A DNA stretch of 5,649 bases from NCBI GenBank assembly GCA_013824905.1, contig PNOO01000164.1, positions 1 through 5,649 of the forward strand, written 5' to 3'. The notes under the pieces were generated by a model. The model worked only from the letters and a program-made list of their open reading frames with translations. It was not told the DNA's origin and did not search any database. This DNA is from Syntrophus sp. (in: bacteria) (GTDB lineage Bacteria; Desulfobacterota; Syntrophia; Syntrophales; UBA5619). The stretch's first letter is position 1; every line of letters starts with the position of its first letter. The position numbers were made by a program, and so were the translations under genes. Shown here one piece after another: positions 1 through 5,649 of this stretch.

Positions 1-894
1 GTACCTCTGGGCAGGCTCGAATCGGCTTCCGCGGACGCGCACGCGGCGGTCGTCCAACGCCTCGTACTGTGCGGCGCTCAGGTCGATGACCCCACTCGAT
101 TCTACCAGACGATAGGGGTCGGAGTTCTCATAGAGGCTATGCGCCGCGATGCTCTGCGGACTACAGCGCATCTCCGGATTCGGTGTTTCCAGATCGAAAT
201 GGTCTTGCCGCAGGGTGGCGAACATGCAATCCGGCGACGATCTGGAGACGGCGGCGGCGGCGCCGCATTCAAGGATCTTGGCCGCGTGCCAGGCGATCCC
301 CGGCGGGATACCCATCTGGATGGGGATGCCGGCGAAAATGGCGCAGTCGCTCGCACGACCCGCGACGATCACCTCGGCGCCGTGGTCGAGGGCGCGCAAA
401 AACGGTTCCTCCCCCATCATCCCCACGATGCGCACGGCACGATCTATCGCCGCCTCGTCAAAATCGGGCGCCGGCTTCAGGGGCTTGATCCGTCCCTCAC
501 GGAGCCGCCGCTTCAGATAGGACTTGTCCTGCTCGGAGTGGATCAGCGCCAATGGGAACGAAAGCTTCTCCTCGGCGGCGATCTCGAGGATGATCTCCTT
601 GACCACCGCAAGGTGCGGCTCCCCTCCCGCCGTGCCTGCGGACCCCAAAAGCAGGGGGATCTTCGCCTGGCGCGCCGCCTTCAGCATCAGGCGAAGATCG
701 CGCTTGACCGCCTGCCTTGGGAAAGCGGTCTTGCCCGAACCGAGCGGCGCCGGTCCGGGGTCCGTCGAGCCGCAATCGCACCCGATGAAATGGGGTTTCA
801 TCTCCAGGCTCGTCGCCAGCGAACTTTCCTTGAATCCGGATCCGCTGACCCCGGTTGCAGAGACGATGCGAACTTCCATCATTTGATCATTCAT
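1..894 (-). CDS. AtuA-family (DUF1446) protein, 3' end outside window
   Basis: An open frame of 298 codons runs from an ATG at 894 to the left window edge without a stop, so the C-terminal part is missing. The protein resembles the AtuA/DUF1446 family, named after the Pseudomonas acyclic terpene utilization cluster. The visible marks are the GCDCGSTDPGP segment (residues 38-48), the GSAGTAGGEPH loop (84-94), HSEQDKSYLKRRLREGRIKP (119-138), IVGMMGEEPF (156-165), AGRASDCAIFAGIP (178-191), AWHAAKILECGAAA (201-214) and HSLYENSDPYRLVE (252-265). The composition is soluble, with no signal peptide or membrane segment, so the protein is probably cytoplasmic. The biochemical activity of this family is poorly defined; members sit in catabolic clusters, often with a small DUF4387 partner, which might lie just beyond the left edge. 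It follows tctA after 76 bases on the same strand. ATG 894 is preferred over the in-frame ATGs at 882 and 879 because GGTGAGG lies six bases upstream of it. GC is visibly higher than in the transporter genes. The family call is from recalled motifs; no function is assigned. Confidence 0.85.
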   Translation of the reverse strand, partial: MNDQMMEVRIVSATGVSGSGFKESSLATSLEMKPHFIGCDCGSTDPGPAPLGSGKTAFPRQAVKRDLRLMLKAARQAKIPLLLGSAGTAGGEPHLAVVKEIILEIAAEEKLSFPLALIHSEQDKSYLKRRLREGRIKPLKPAPDFDEAAIDRAVRIVGMMGEEPFLRALDHGAEVIVAGRASDCAIFAGIPIQMGIPPGIAWHAAKILECGAAAAVSRSSPDCMFATLRQDHFDLETPNPEMRCSPQSIAAHSLYENSDPYRLVESSGVIDLSAAQYEALDDRRVRVRGSRFEPAQRY

Positions 895-900
895 GTCGGA

Positions 901-907
901 CCTCACC
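901..907 (-). promoter_or_regulatory. Ribosome binding site of the AtuA-family gene
   Basis: GGTGAGG on the minus strand lies six bases upstream of the ATG at 894. It supports this start over the in-frame ATG codons at 882 and 879, and indicates independent translation initiation after the 76-base gap from tctA. Confidence 0.65.
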
Positions 908-970
908 ATTAAACTTTAAAATAACGCACCTTACGCCATGGGTTGATTCAAACGGCCGGCCGGCGGCCCC

Positions 971-2458
971 TCAAGCCTTCCTCCGTTCTTTGGACCATCG
1001 AATCACAGGTATTGCGAGCACGATAAGGACCAAAACCAAGAAAGATGCAGAAAAGGGACGGGTGACCAGGATACTCAAACTGCCATGGGACATCGTCAAG
1101 GATTGGTAGATTGCCCTCTCCACCATCGGACCCAGAATCAACGCCAGGACGATGGGGGCCGGAGGAAAATCAAGTTTCTTGACCAGGTAACCGACTATAC
1201 CGAAGAGAAACATCAGAAAGACATGAAACATGCTGTTTTCAAGGCTATAGACCCCCGTGATACAGACCACGAGGATGAAGGGGTAGAGGATGGAGTAAGG
1301 TACCCTGAGCATGGATGCGAACAGCGGAACGAGCGGAAGGTTGAGGATCAAGAGCATCACATTCCCGATATACATGCTGGCAATAATGCCCCATATGAAA
1401 TCCTGATGCTGCACAAACAGCAACGGCCCCGGCCGCAACCCCCACATCATCATTGCCCCCATCATCACTGCGGTTGTGCCGGAACCGGGAATGCCGAGGG
1501 TGAAGAGAGGAACCATGGCCCCGCCCACGGCCGCATTGTTGGCCGCCTCCGGACCCGCTACCCCCTCGATAGCGCCTTTGCCGAATTTTTCAGGATGTTT
1601 GGATACCATCTTTTCCGTCGCGTAGGAGAGGAAAGAGGCAATGGTGGCTCCGGTACCGGGAAGAACACCGATAAAGAACCCGATAACGGACCCCCGGAGC
1701 GTCGCACCAGTGGCTTCTTTACAATCCTTCAGGGTAGGGATGAGTCCGGAAAGCTTAGTCTTTAAAATACTTATTTTCATCTTTTCTTCCGCGCTTACCA
1801 GGACCTCACCGATCCCGAATACCCCCATGACGACCACGATAAAATTGATGCCGTCCATGAGTTCCAATTGATCCAACGTGAATCTGCTCACCCCGCCCAT
1901 AGGATCCAATCCTACTATTCCAAGAAGGAGACCCAGGATGATGCTGACCATCGATTTCACAATCGATCGCCCACCGAGGAATACGATGGTTGTGAGACCC
2001 AACAACATCAGCGAGAAATATTCCGGGGGGCCAAATTTCAGGGCAATCTTTGCCAGGGGGGGAGCCAAGAGCATCAGCCCGATCACGCTGATTGTTCCGG
2101 CGATAAAGGATGAGATTGCTGCCGTGGCCAAAGCCACCCCCGCACGCCCCTGTCTGGCCATCTGATATCCGTCTAAAGTGGTCATGACTGACGCCGATTC
2201 CCCCGGGATGTTCAGCAAGATGGAAGTGGTCGATCCCCCATATTGGGCGCCGTAATACACAGCGGCCATCATGATCATGGCTGAGGTGGGATTCATGCCG
2301 AAGGTTGTGGGAAGGATCATCGCAATGGTACACAAGGGTCCGATACCGGGAAGAACGCCGATGACCGTACCCACAAGGGATCCAAAGAATGCATAAAAAA
2401 GATTTGTCGGGGTGAGGGCAATGGAAAATCCCAGCATTATTGATTGAAGAACGTCCAT
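971..2458 (-). CDS. tctA: Tripartite tricarboxylate transporter large membrane subunit TctA
   Basis: This is the large permease subunit of a TTT system, which moves organic acids across the inner membrane using an ion gradient and a periplasmic binding protein. At 495 residues it has the usual family length. It is hydrophobic throughout, with about a dozen predicted membrane helices. The family signature is clear: GVLPGIGP (34-41) and YYGAQYGGSTTSILLNIPGE (68-87) in the first half, echoed by GVLPGTGA (264-271) and TLGIPGSGTTAVMMGAM (320-336) in the second half, the internal repeat expected of TctA. VAGPEAANNAAVGGAMVPLF (300-319) is also typical. A TTG at 2461 would extend the protein by one residue, but the ATG at 2458 is chosen because AGGAGG sits eight bases upstream of it. 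The gene starts 27 bases after tctB ends, so co-translation of the membrane pair is likely. The reading frame is intact. The substrate cannot be read from the sequence. Confidence 0.96.
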   Translation of the reverse strand: MDVLQSIMLGFSIALTPTNLFYAFFGSLVGTVIGVLPGIGPLCTIAMILPTTFGMNPTSAMIMMAAVYYGAQYGGSTTSILLNIPGESASVMTTLDGYQMARQGRAGVALATAAISSFIAGTISVIGLMLLAPPLAKIALKFGPPEYFSLMLLGLTTIVFLGGRSIVKSMVSIILGLLLGIVGLDPMGGVSRFTLDQLELMDGINFIVVVMGVFGIGEVLVSAEEKMKISILKTKLSGLIPTLKDCKEATGATLRGSVIGFFIGVLPGTGATIASFLSYATEKMVSKHPEKFGKGAIEGVAGPEAANNAAVGGAMVPLFTLGIPGSGTTAVMMGAMMMWGLRPGPLLFVQHQDFIWGIIASMYIGNVMLLILNLPLVPLFASMLRVPYSILYPFILVVCITGVYSLENSMFHVFLMFLFGIVGYLVKKLDFPPAPIVLALILGPMVERAIYQSLTMSHGSLSILVTRPFSASFLVLVLIVLAIPVIRWSKERRKA

Positions 2459-2466
2459 CAATTGAT

Positions 2467-2472
2467 CCTCCT
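2467..2472 (-). promoter_or_regulatory. Ribosome binding site of tctA
   Basis: A perfect AGGAGG lies in the 27-base gap after tctB. Its spacing is eight bases to the ATG at 2458 and five bases to a TTG at 2461; the ATG is the more ordinary choice. Confidence 0.8.
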
Positions 2473-2485
2473 GTCGATTTGTCGA

Positions 2486-2944
2486 TTAACGGTGGAAAAG
2501 ACCGGGCGGCAAGGGGACAGCGAGCCAGATCTTGAAAATTCCATAGACGGCAAAAACCATCAATACGGAGATGACGATACCGCTGTACCACCGATATTTC
2601 TCCACAAAAATCAATAAAAAAGCGACAAACACACTCATGGTCAGCAAGAACCCGATGCGTTCGAATATCAGCAAACTTACCAAAAGAGAGCCCAGGATAT
2701 ATGCGAGCCTCAGCAGCGCATGTTTTTCCGGAAAAGGATTGCCTTCGGTCAAATAGAATTTCATGATCGTGCTGTTCAACAGAAGGATAAGGGAAAGTAT
2801 TAGAAGGGAGAGCCCCAGCCAGAAGGGGAAAAACCCCGCGCCCGGACTGAATTCCTCCACATAAATAAGATCCCGGGACACAATAATGACCCAGATTGAG
2901 AAAATGAGCAGCAAAATACCCACCACTTGATTACACCTTCTCAT
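2486..2944 (-). CDS. tctB: Tripartite tricarboxylate transporter small membrane subunit TctB
   Basis: This is the small membrane subunit that accompanies TctA in TTT transporters; its exact mechanistic role is not well established. The 152-residue protein has the usual TctB size. Hydrophobic segments lie at about 7-23, 37-57, 79-95, 97-115 and 122-140, matching the four to five helices of the family. Typical TctB marks are the SPGAGFFPFWLG stretch (33-44) ahead of the second helix and the VPLPPG ending (143-148). An upstream in-frame ATG at 2950 would leave only two bases to the AAGGAG ribosome binding site, whereas the ATG at 2944 has eight, so the shorter form beginning MRRCNQVVG is preferred. 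It lies 46 bases after tctC copy 1 and 27 bases before tctA, the standard C-B-A order. Assignment is secure from context and motifs although TctB proteins diverge strongly. Confidence 0.93.
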   Translation of the reverse strand: MRRCNQVVGILLLIFSIWVIIVSRDLIYVEEFSPGAGFFPFWLGLSLLILSLILLLNSTIMKFYLTEGNPFPEKHALLRLAYILGSLLVSLLIFERIGFLLTMSVFVAFLLIFVEKYRWYSGIVISVLMVFAVYGIFKIWLAVPLPPGLFHR

Positions 2945-2952
2945 GATCATAG

Positions 2953-2958
2953 CTCCTT
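2953..2958 (-). promoter_or_regulatory. Ribosome binding site of tctB
   Basis: AAGGAG lies eight bases upstream of the ATG at 2944 but only two bases from the ATG at 2950. The spacing favours the shorter protein. Confidence 0.75.
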
Positions 2959-2990
2959 TTTCGCGCTTTATTTTTTCTTCCTTCCAGCCA

Positions 2991-3965
2991 TCATTTCTTT
3001 TTGATCAATCCAAATCCGACGAGATCCCCTCGCAACCGCGGCAGCTCTTTTTCTAGAAATTTACCGAAATCAGCACTACCCTTGTAGGCATCCAATACCT
3101 TCTCTTTTTCAATGTACTTTTTCCATGATTGAGTCTGGGTAAGCTTCTGGAAGGCTGTTTCCCAGTATTTCACCACATCCTTGGGCATATCCTTTGGTCC
3201 GATTATCCCACGGATCGAGGTGTAGGAAACATCGATCCCTTCTTCCTTCAGGGTGGGTATATTCGGCATCTGCGGAAGGCGTCTATCGGTGGCTGTTGCC
3301 AAGACACGGAGTTGTCCGGATTCGATCTGACCGGCTGTCTCTCCGGGATTGCCGAGACCAAAATCAACGTGACCGCCCAATATCGCCATAATGGCCTCGG
3401 TCCCCTGCTTGAATGAGACGATGTTAAATTCAACCCCTGTTGCCTCACCCATCTTGATGGCTATGGCATGGTCGCCTCCTCCCAGAGAGGATAAACCCAA
3501 ACTTAACCCTTTTCTCTTTTTTCTAGCCTCGGCAATAAATTCTTTTACGTTCTTGTAGGGGGCATCCGCGCGAACGACGAGAACATTGGGATCTTCTATG
3601 AGCGAGCAGATGGGGGTGAAATCAACAATGCTTGCCTTCACCTCTCCCTTCACAAGGGTGGCATAGATGCCCGGCGATGTTGCGAAAATCGTATAAGAAT
3701 CTCCTGCTTTGGGCGCTACATAGGCCACCGCAATGGCGCCGCTTCCTCCCGATTTATTCACGACCACCAGCGGAACAGGGACTAATTTTTCCTTCTCCAT
3801 CAAATTCGCTATATGCCGAGAAAATATATCCGAACCGCCGCCCGGAGCGCTGTGGGTTACAAATTCAATGGTTTTTTCGGGATAGGGTCCCGCCGCCGCT
3901 AAAAACGCTGGTGACAAGACCATAGAAGTTAAGATCAGAAGCGTAAATACTTTAGAGATTTTCAT
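2991..3965 (-). CDS. tctC: TTT periplasmic solute-binding protein TctC, copy 1
   Basis: This is a periplasmic substrate-binding receptor of the TctC/Bug family, which captures organic acids and delivers them to TctAB. The 324-residue length is typical. Residues 1-25 form a Sec signal peptide: lysines at 3 and 5, a hydrophobic core FTLLILTSMVLSPAFL, and an A-A-A site ahead of GPYPEK. The mature protein begins with the family-typical YPEKTIEFV and continues with HSAPGGGSD (38-46), VVNKSGGSGAIA (68-79), the TPICSLIEDPNVLVVRADAPYKNVKEF region (117-143), FKQGTEAIMAILGGHVDF (185-202) and LPQMPNIPTLKEEG (230-243). The open frame extends upstream to 4091, but that part overlaps the lyase gene in another frame; the ATG at 3965 has AAGGAGG five bases upstream and starts the signal peptide. 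It lies 17 bases after the lyase gene. It is about two-thirds identical to copy 2 at 5075-5649. The ligand is unknown; carboxylates are usual for the family. Confidence 0.95.
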   Translation of the reverse strand: MKISKVFTLLILTSMVLSPAFLAAAGPYPEKTIEFVTHSAPGGGSDIFSRHIANLMEKEKLVPVPLVVVNKSGGSGAIAVAYVAPKAGDSYTIFATSPGIYATLVKGEVKASIVDFTPICSLIEDPNVLVVRADAPYKNVKEFIAEARKKRKGLSLGLSSLGGGDHAIAIKMGEATGVEFNIVSFKQGTEAIMAILGGHVDFGLGNPGETAGQIESGQLRVLATATDRRLPQMPNIPTLKEEGIDVSYTSIRGIIGPKDMPKDVVKYWETAFQKLTQTQSWKKYIEKEKVLDAYKGSADFGKFLEKELPRLRGDLVGFGLIKKK

Positions 3966-3970
3966 TTGAT

Positions 3971-3977
3971 CCTCCTT
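3971..3977 (-). promoter_or_regulatory. Ribosome binding site of tctC copy 1
   Basis: AAGGAGG, a near-perfect match to the 16S anti-Shine-Dalgarno sequence, lies five bases upstream of the ATG at 3965 within the 17-base gap after the lyase gene. It fixes the start at the signal peptide and rules out the longer frame reaching 4091. Confidence 0.85.
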
Positions 3978-3982
3978 AATCT

Positions 3983-4897
3983 TTATCGTCCGTATTTGTC
4001 CGCCAACACCTCTTCGGTGAGGAACCGATCCTCCAATGCCTTGATTTGCGGGAGTCCCATGAGGGTCGAGTGCTCCTCGAAGTCGATGCACAGATCCGGA
4101 CGGTCAACCACCTCGCCTTTCTGGTTGTATTCCCGGAGCACCTCCAGGGCCTTTTTCATGCCGCTGATCGCAGCGCTGCTCATAATACGGCCATAGTTGA
4201 CCGTCGCTACACCCATGGCCTGCAACTCTTTGGCTGAAACCAAGGGGGTCGTGGGCCGTATGCGGATGCCGAAACCCATGTTAACCGCAACCGGCTTTTT
4301 CGTTTCACCCGCGAAGCGCTTGATGTCCTCCCTGCTCAGAAGCGCGTCGGCGAAAAGAACGTCCGCCCCGGCGTCCGCATACAGGTTGGCCCTGCGGATC
4401 GCCTCGTCTATTCCCATCACGCCGGCGGCGTCAGTGCGCGCCATAATGCAGAGATCCGGGTCTTTTCTCGCTACGACCGCAGCCTCGACCTTCTTGACCA
4501 TCTCCTCGGCAGAGATCACCTGCTTGCCCTTGATATGGCCGCAGCGCTTGGGCCATACTTGGTCTTCGATCATAATGCAGGCTGCACCCGCCTGCTCGAA
4601 CGACTGGACGGCATAATAGACATTAACGGCATTTCCATAACCGGTATCGGCGTCCGCTTTCAGGGGAATATCCGTGCAACGGGCGATATTTCTGAATTGG
4701 TCGACACCATCCGCCAATCCCATAATTCCCATATCGGGAACGCACATACGGGATTCTGAAACCCCAGCGCCGGAAACCGTTGCCGACTTAAAGCCCATTG
4801 CTTGGACAAGCCTTGCCGTGAATCCGTCGTACACGCCCGGTGTAACCAATATTTCCTTGTCCTGAATCAGCTGTCGATATAGCGTGGTCTTTTTCAT
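3983..4897 (-). CDS. Isocitrate lyase/PEP mutase superfamily enzyme, probable C-C lyase
   Basis: This 304-residue protein belongs to the isocitrate lyase/phosphoenolpyruvate mutase superfamily, (beta/alpha)8-barrel enzymes that use Mg2+ to make or break bonds through an enolpyruvate-like intermediate. Compared from memory with methylisocitrate lyase PrpB, the matching elements are SGAGVSESRMCVPDMG (42-57) with the active-site Asp at 55, the metal site ADADTGYG (81-88), IEDQVWPKRCGH (110-121) with Lys117 and the proposed catalytic Cys119, and IMARTDA (151-157) with Arg154. The Cys in a KRCGH gating loop is a lyase feature and argues against PEP mutase or hydrolase activity. It differs from PrpB downstream: the PEA segment is ADA (183-185), and the TEFG loop after the substrate-site Asn (here Asn206) is replaced by the longer MGFGIRIRPTTPL (207-219). 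The substrate is therefore probably not 2-methylisocitrate; 2,3-dimethylmalate-type acids or oxaloacetate are alternatives. No signal peptide; cytoplasmic. The ATG at 4897 has AGGGAG seven bases upstream. It lies between two tctC genes, suggesting it acts on the imported acid. Confidence 0.92.
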   Translation of the reverse strand: MKKTTLYRQLIQDKEILVTPGVYDGFTARLVQAMGFKSATVSGAGVSESRMCVPDMGIMGLADGVDQFRNIARCTDIPLKADADTGYGNAVNVYYAVQSFEQAGAACIMIEDQVWPKRCGHIKGKQVISAEEMVKKVEAAVVARKDPDLCIMARTDAAGVMGIDEAIRRANLYADAGADVLFADALLSREDIKRFAGETKKPVAVNMGFGIRIRPTTPLVSAKELQAMGVATVNYGRIMSSAAISGMKKALEVLREYNQKGEVVDRPDLCIDFEEHSTLMGLPQIKALEDRFLTEEVLADKYGR

Positions 4898-4904
4898 CTC
4901 CTGT

Positions 4905-4910
4905 CTCCCT
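4905..4910 (-). promoter_or_regulatory. Ribosome binding site of the lyase-family gene
   Basis: AGGGAG lies seven bases upstream of the ATG at 4897. A second purine motif, AGGAG (4898-4902), abuts the ATG directly and is too close to serve in the usual way, so the AGGGAG is the likely functional site. Confidence 0.6.
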
Positions 4911-5024
4911 GATCTGTATTGTTCCCTAAAAAAGGTCGGGACTGTAATCCAGTGTATCGAGTACGGATCTCAAAATAGTATGAGTAAATATTTTTATGCT
5001 AAACAGCGAGAAATTATATTATCC
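4911..5024 (-). other. AT-rich intergenic leader ahead of the lyase gene
   Basis: This stretch between the stem-loop and the lyase ribosome binding site encodes no convincing protein. It is clearly richer in A and T than its surroundings, especially at 4971-5020. It contains a TATAAT on the minus strand (5013-5018), but there is no good -35 hexamer at 16-18 bases, where the sequence falls inside the stem-loop. A second promoter for the downstream genes could lie here, but none can be pinpointed. Confidence 0.35.
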
Positions 5025-5067
5025 GAAGGAGAGGAGGTCCGGTTACGATAAGCCCCTCCTCTCCTTC
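5025..5067 (-). terminator. Perfect 13-bp stem-loop directly after tctC copy 2, possible attenuator or mRNA stabiliser
   Basis: The arms 5025-5037 and 5055-5067 are exact reverse complements over 13 bases, with a 17-base loop (5038-5054). The stem begins seven bases after the TGA of tctC copy 2 (5075-5077). In the minus-strand transcript the bases that follow read GGAUAAUAUAAUUUCUCG, which is AU-rich but lacks a continuous U-run, so it is a weak candidate for an intrinsic terminator. Partial termination, or protection of the tctC messenger from 3' exonucleases, would both raise the binding protein relative to the downstream genes. The hairpin is seen directly; its function is inferred. Confidence 0.6.
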
Positions 5068-5074
5068 TCAGGCA

Positions 5075-5649
5075 TCATTTCTTTTTGATCTGTCCCAATG
5101 CGGTGAGCTCCACTTCAAACATTTTCAACTCATTTTCCAGGAATTTTTTGTAATCGGCGCTTCCCATGTAGGTATCCAACACCATCTCTTTTTCCACGTA
5201 TTTTTTCCAGGATGCCGTTTGGGTAAGTTTCTGGAAGACCGTTTCCCAGTATTTGACCACATCCTTGGGCATATTTTTGGTCCCCCAGATCCCGCGAAGC
5301 TGGTAGAAGGCAACGTTCACCCCCTCCTCTTTCAGGGTGGGAACCTTTGGCATATACGGGAGACGCTTATCGGTGAGGGTGGCCAGCACACGCAGTTTCC
5401 CGGCTTCTATCTGTCCGGAAGTCTCGGCGGGATTGCCGACGCCGAAATCAACATGCCCACCCAGCAGGGCCGTAAAAGCCTCGGAGCCCTGTTTGAATGA
5501 AACGATGTTAAATTCCACCCCTGTTTCCTTCTCTATCCTGTGCGCCGAGATCTGGTCTGATGATCCCAGGGAAGCAAGTCCCATACTGATGCCTTTGCGT
5601 TTCTTTTTTGCCCCGGCAATAAATTCCTTCACATTCTTATAGGGTGAAT
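5075..5649 (-). CDS. tctC: TTT periplasmic solute-binding protein TctC, copy 2 (5' part outside window)
   Basis: This is the C-terminal part, 190 residues, of a second TctC/Bug-family periplasmic binding protein; the signal peptide and first lobe lie beyond the right window edge. The frame stays open to the edge. A GTG at 5632 is an internal valine, because the codons before it read SPYKN and match the PYKNVKEF of copy 1. Family segments are VSFKQGSEAFTALLGGHVDFGVGNPAET, LRVLATLTDKRLPYMPKVPTLKEEG and NMPKDVVKYWETVFQKLTQTASWKKYVEKE. By hand alignment it is about two-thirds identical to copy 1 with no gaps and the same lysine-rich end (IKKK), pointing to gene duplication. Differences cluster at GSSDQISAHRIEKE versus GGGDHAIAIKMGEA, which may affect ligand choice. 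It is the most upstream gene seen in the operon, followed by a stem-loop and 177 bases before the lyase gene. It may share the single TctAB membrane pair with copy 1, unless other membrane subunits lie outside the window. Confidence 0.93.
   Translation of the reverse strand, partial: SPYKNVKEFIAGAKKKRKGISMGLASLGSSDQISAHRIEKETGVEFNIVSFKQGSEAFTALLGGHVDFGVGNPAETSGQIEAGKLRVLATLTDKRLPYMPKVPTLKEEGVNVAFYQLRGIWGTKNMPKDVVKYWETVFQKLTQTASWKKYVEKEMVLDTYMGSADYKKFLENELKMFEVELTALGQIKKK

Noticed and set aside
139..912. 257-codon open frame on the plus strand
   Set aside because: It lies antisense to the AtuA-family gene. The composition is that of a GC-rich shadow frame (arginine- and glycine-rich, no family motif), while the minus strand shows clear conserved motifs throughout.
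953..964. GGCCGGCC palindrome between tctA and the AtuA gene
   Set aside because: It is too short and has no loop or U-run, so it is not a terminator; it is expected by chance in GC-rich DNA.
1085..1765. 226-codon open frame on the plus strand
   Set aside because: It is antisense to tctA and translates to a His/Arg/Gly-rich sequence with no recognisable domain; tctA is intact and motif-rich over the same bases.
1806..2591. 261-codon minus-strand frame spanning the tctB-tctA junction
   Set aside because: It overlaps both membrane subunit genes in another frame, is rich in His, Arg and Ser instead of hydrophobic, and lacks any family motif. No frameshift is needed to explain tctB or tctA.
3966..4091. 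42-residue N-terminal extension of tctC copy 1
   Set aside because: It overlaps the lyase gene, would bury the signal peptide, and is contradicted by the strong AAGGAGG five bases before the ATG at 3965.
4924..4941. A-run flanked by CCC/GGTCGGG, a possible terminator
   Set aside because: The run is six bases long, no stable stem precedes it in the direction of transcription, and it lies just ahead of the lyase ribosome binding site.
5013..5018. TATAAT on the minus strand as a -10 promoter element for the lyase gene
   Set aside because: The hexamer matches the consensus, but the bases at -35 spacing read like CGGACC inside the stem-loop, no TGn extension is present, and such hexamers are common in AT-rich DNA.
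5630..5632. GTG as the start of tctC copy 2
   Set aside because: The frame continues upstream as SPYKN and aligns with PYKNVKEF in copy 1, so this is an internal valine codon and the gene is cut by the window edge.

Overview
The window holds six genes, all on the minus strand, closely packed and apparently read as one operon from high to low coordinates. In transcription order they are: (1) the C-terminal part of a TctC-type solute-binding protein, cut by the right window edge; (2) an isocitrate lyase/PEP mutase superfamily enzyme; (3) a second, complete TctC-type binding protein; (4) TctB and (5) TctA, the small and large membrane subunits of a tripartite tricarboxylate transporter (TTT); (6) the N-terminal 298 residues of an AtuA-family (DUF1446) protein, cut by the left window edge. 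There are no RNA genes, CRISPR arrays, insertion sequences or phage genes.

The organism is probably a Gram-negative bacterium, because the TTT system with an Sec-exported periplasmic binding protein belongs there. Lysine-rich binding proteins, moderate GC content and a TTT/lyase/AtuA gene mix are compatible with an anaerobic or sediment-dwelling deltaproteobacterium-like (Desulfobacterota) lineage, but this is an impression and not a phylogenetic result. GC is visibly higher in the AtuA gene (1-894) than in the transporter genes.

Layout by region: 1-894 AtuA-family CDS (partial); 895-970 a 76-base gap holding only its ribosome binding site and a GC-rich palindrome; 971-2458 tctA; 2486-2944 tctB; 2991-3965 tctC copy 1; 3983-4897 lyase-family enzyme; 4898-5074 the largest gap (177 bases), with a perfect 13-bp stem-loop directly after the upstream tctC stop and then an AT-rich leader; 5075-5649 tctC copy 2 (partial).

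How the genes may work together: the two binding proteins would capture an organic acid in the periplasm and hand it to TctAB. The lyase-family enzyme would then cleave a 2-hydroxy-dicarboxylate/tricarboxylate-type substrate at a C-C bond in the cytoplasm, and the AtuA-family protein would act in the same or a following catabolic step. The transporter assignment is firm. The substrate is not known, and the pathway is inferred from gene order only. The points most worth following are the pair of roughly two-thirds identical tctC genes flanking the lyase, a lyase with its catalytic Cys motif intact but a remodelled substrate loop, and the stem-loop between the first tctC and the rest of the operon.
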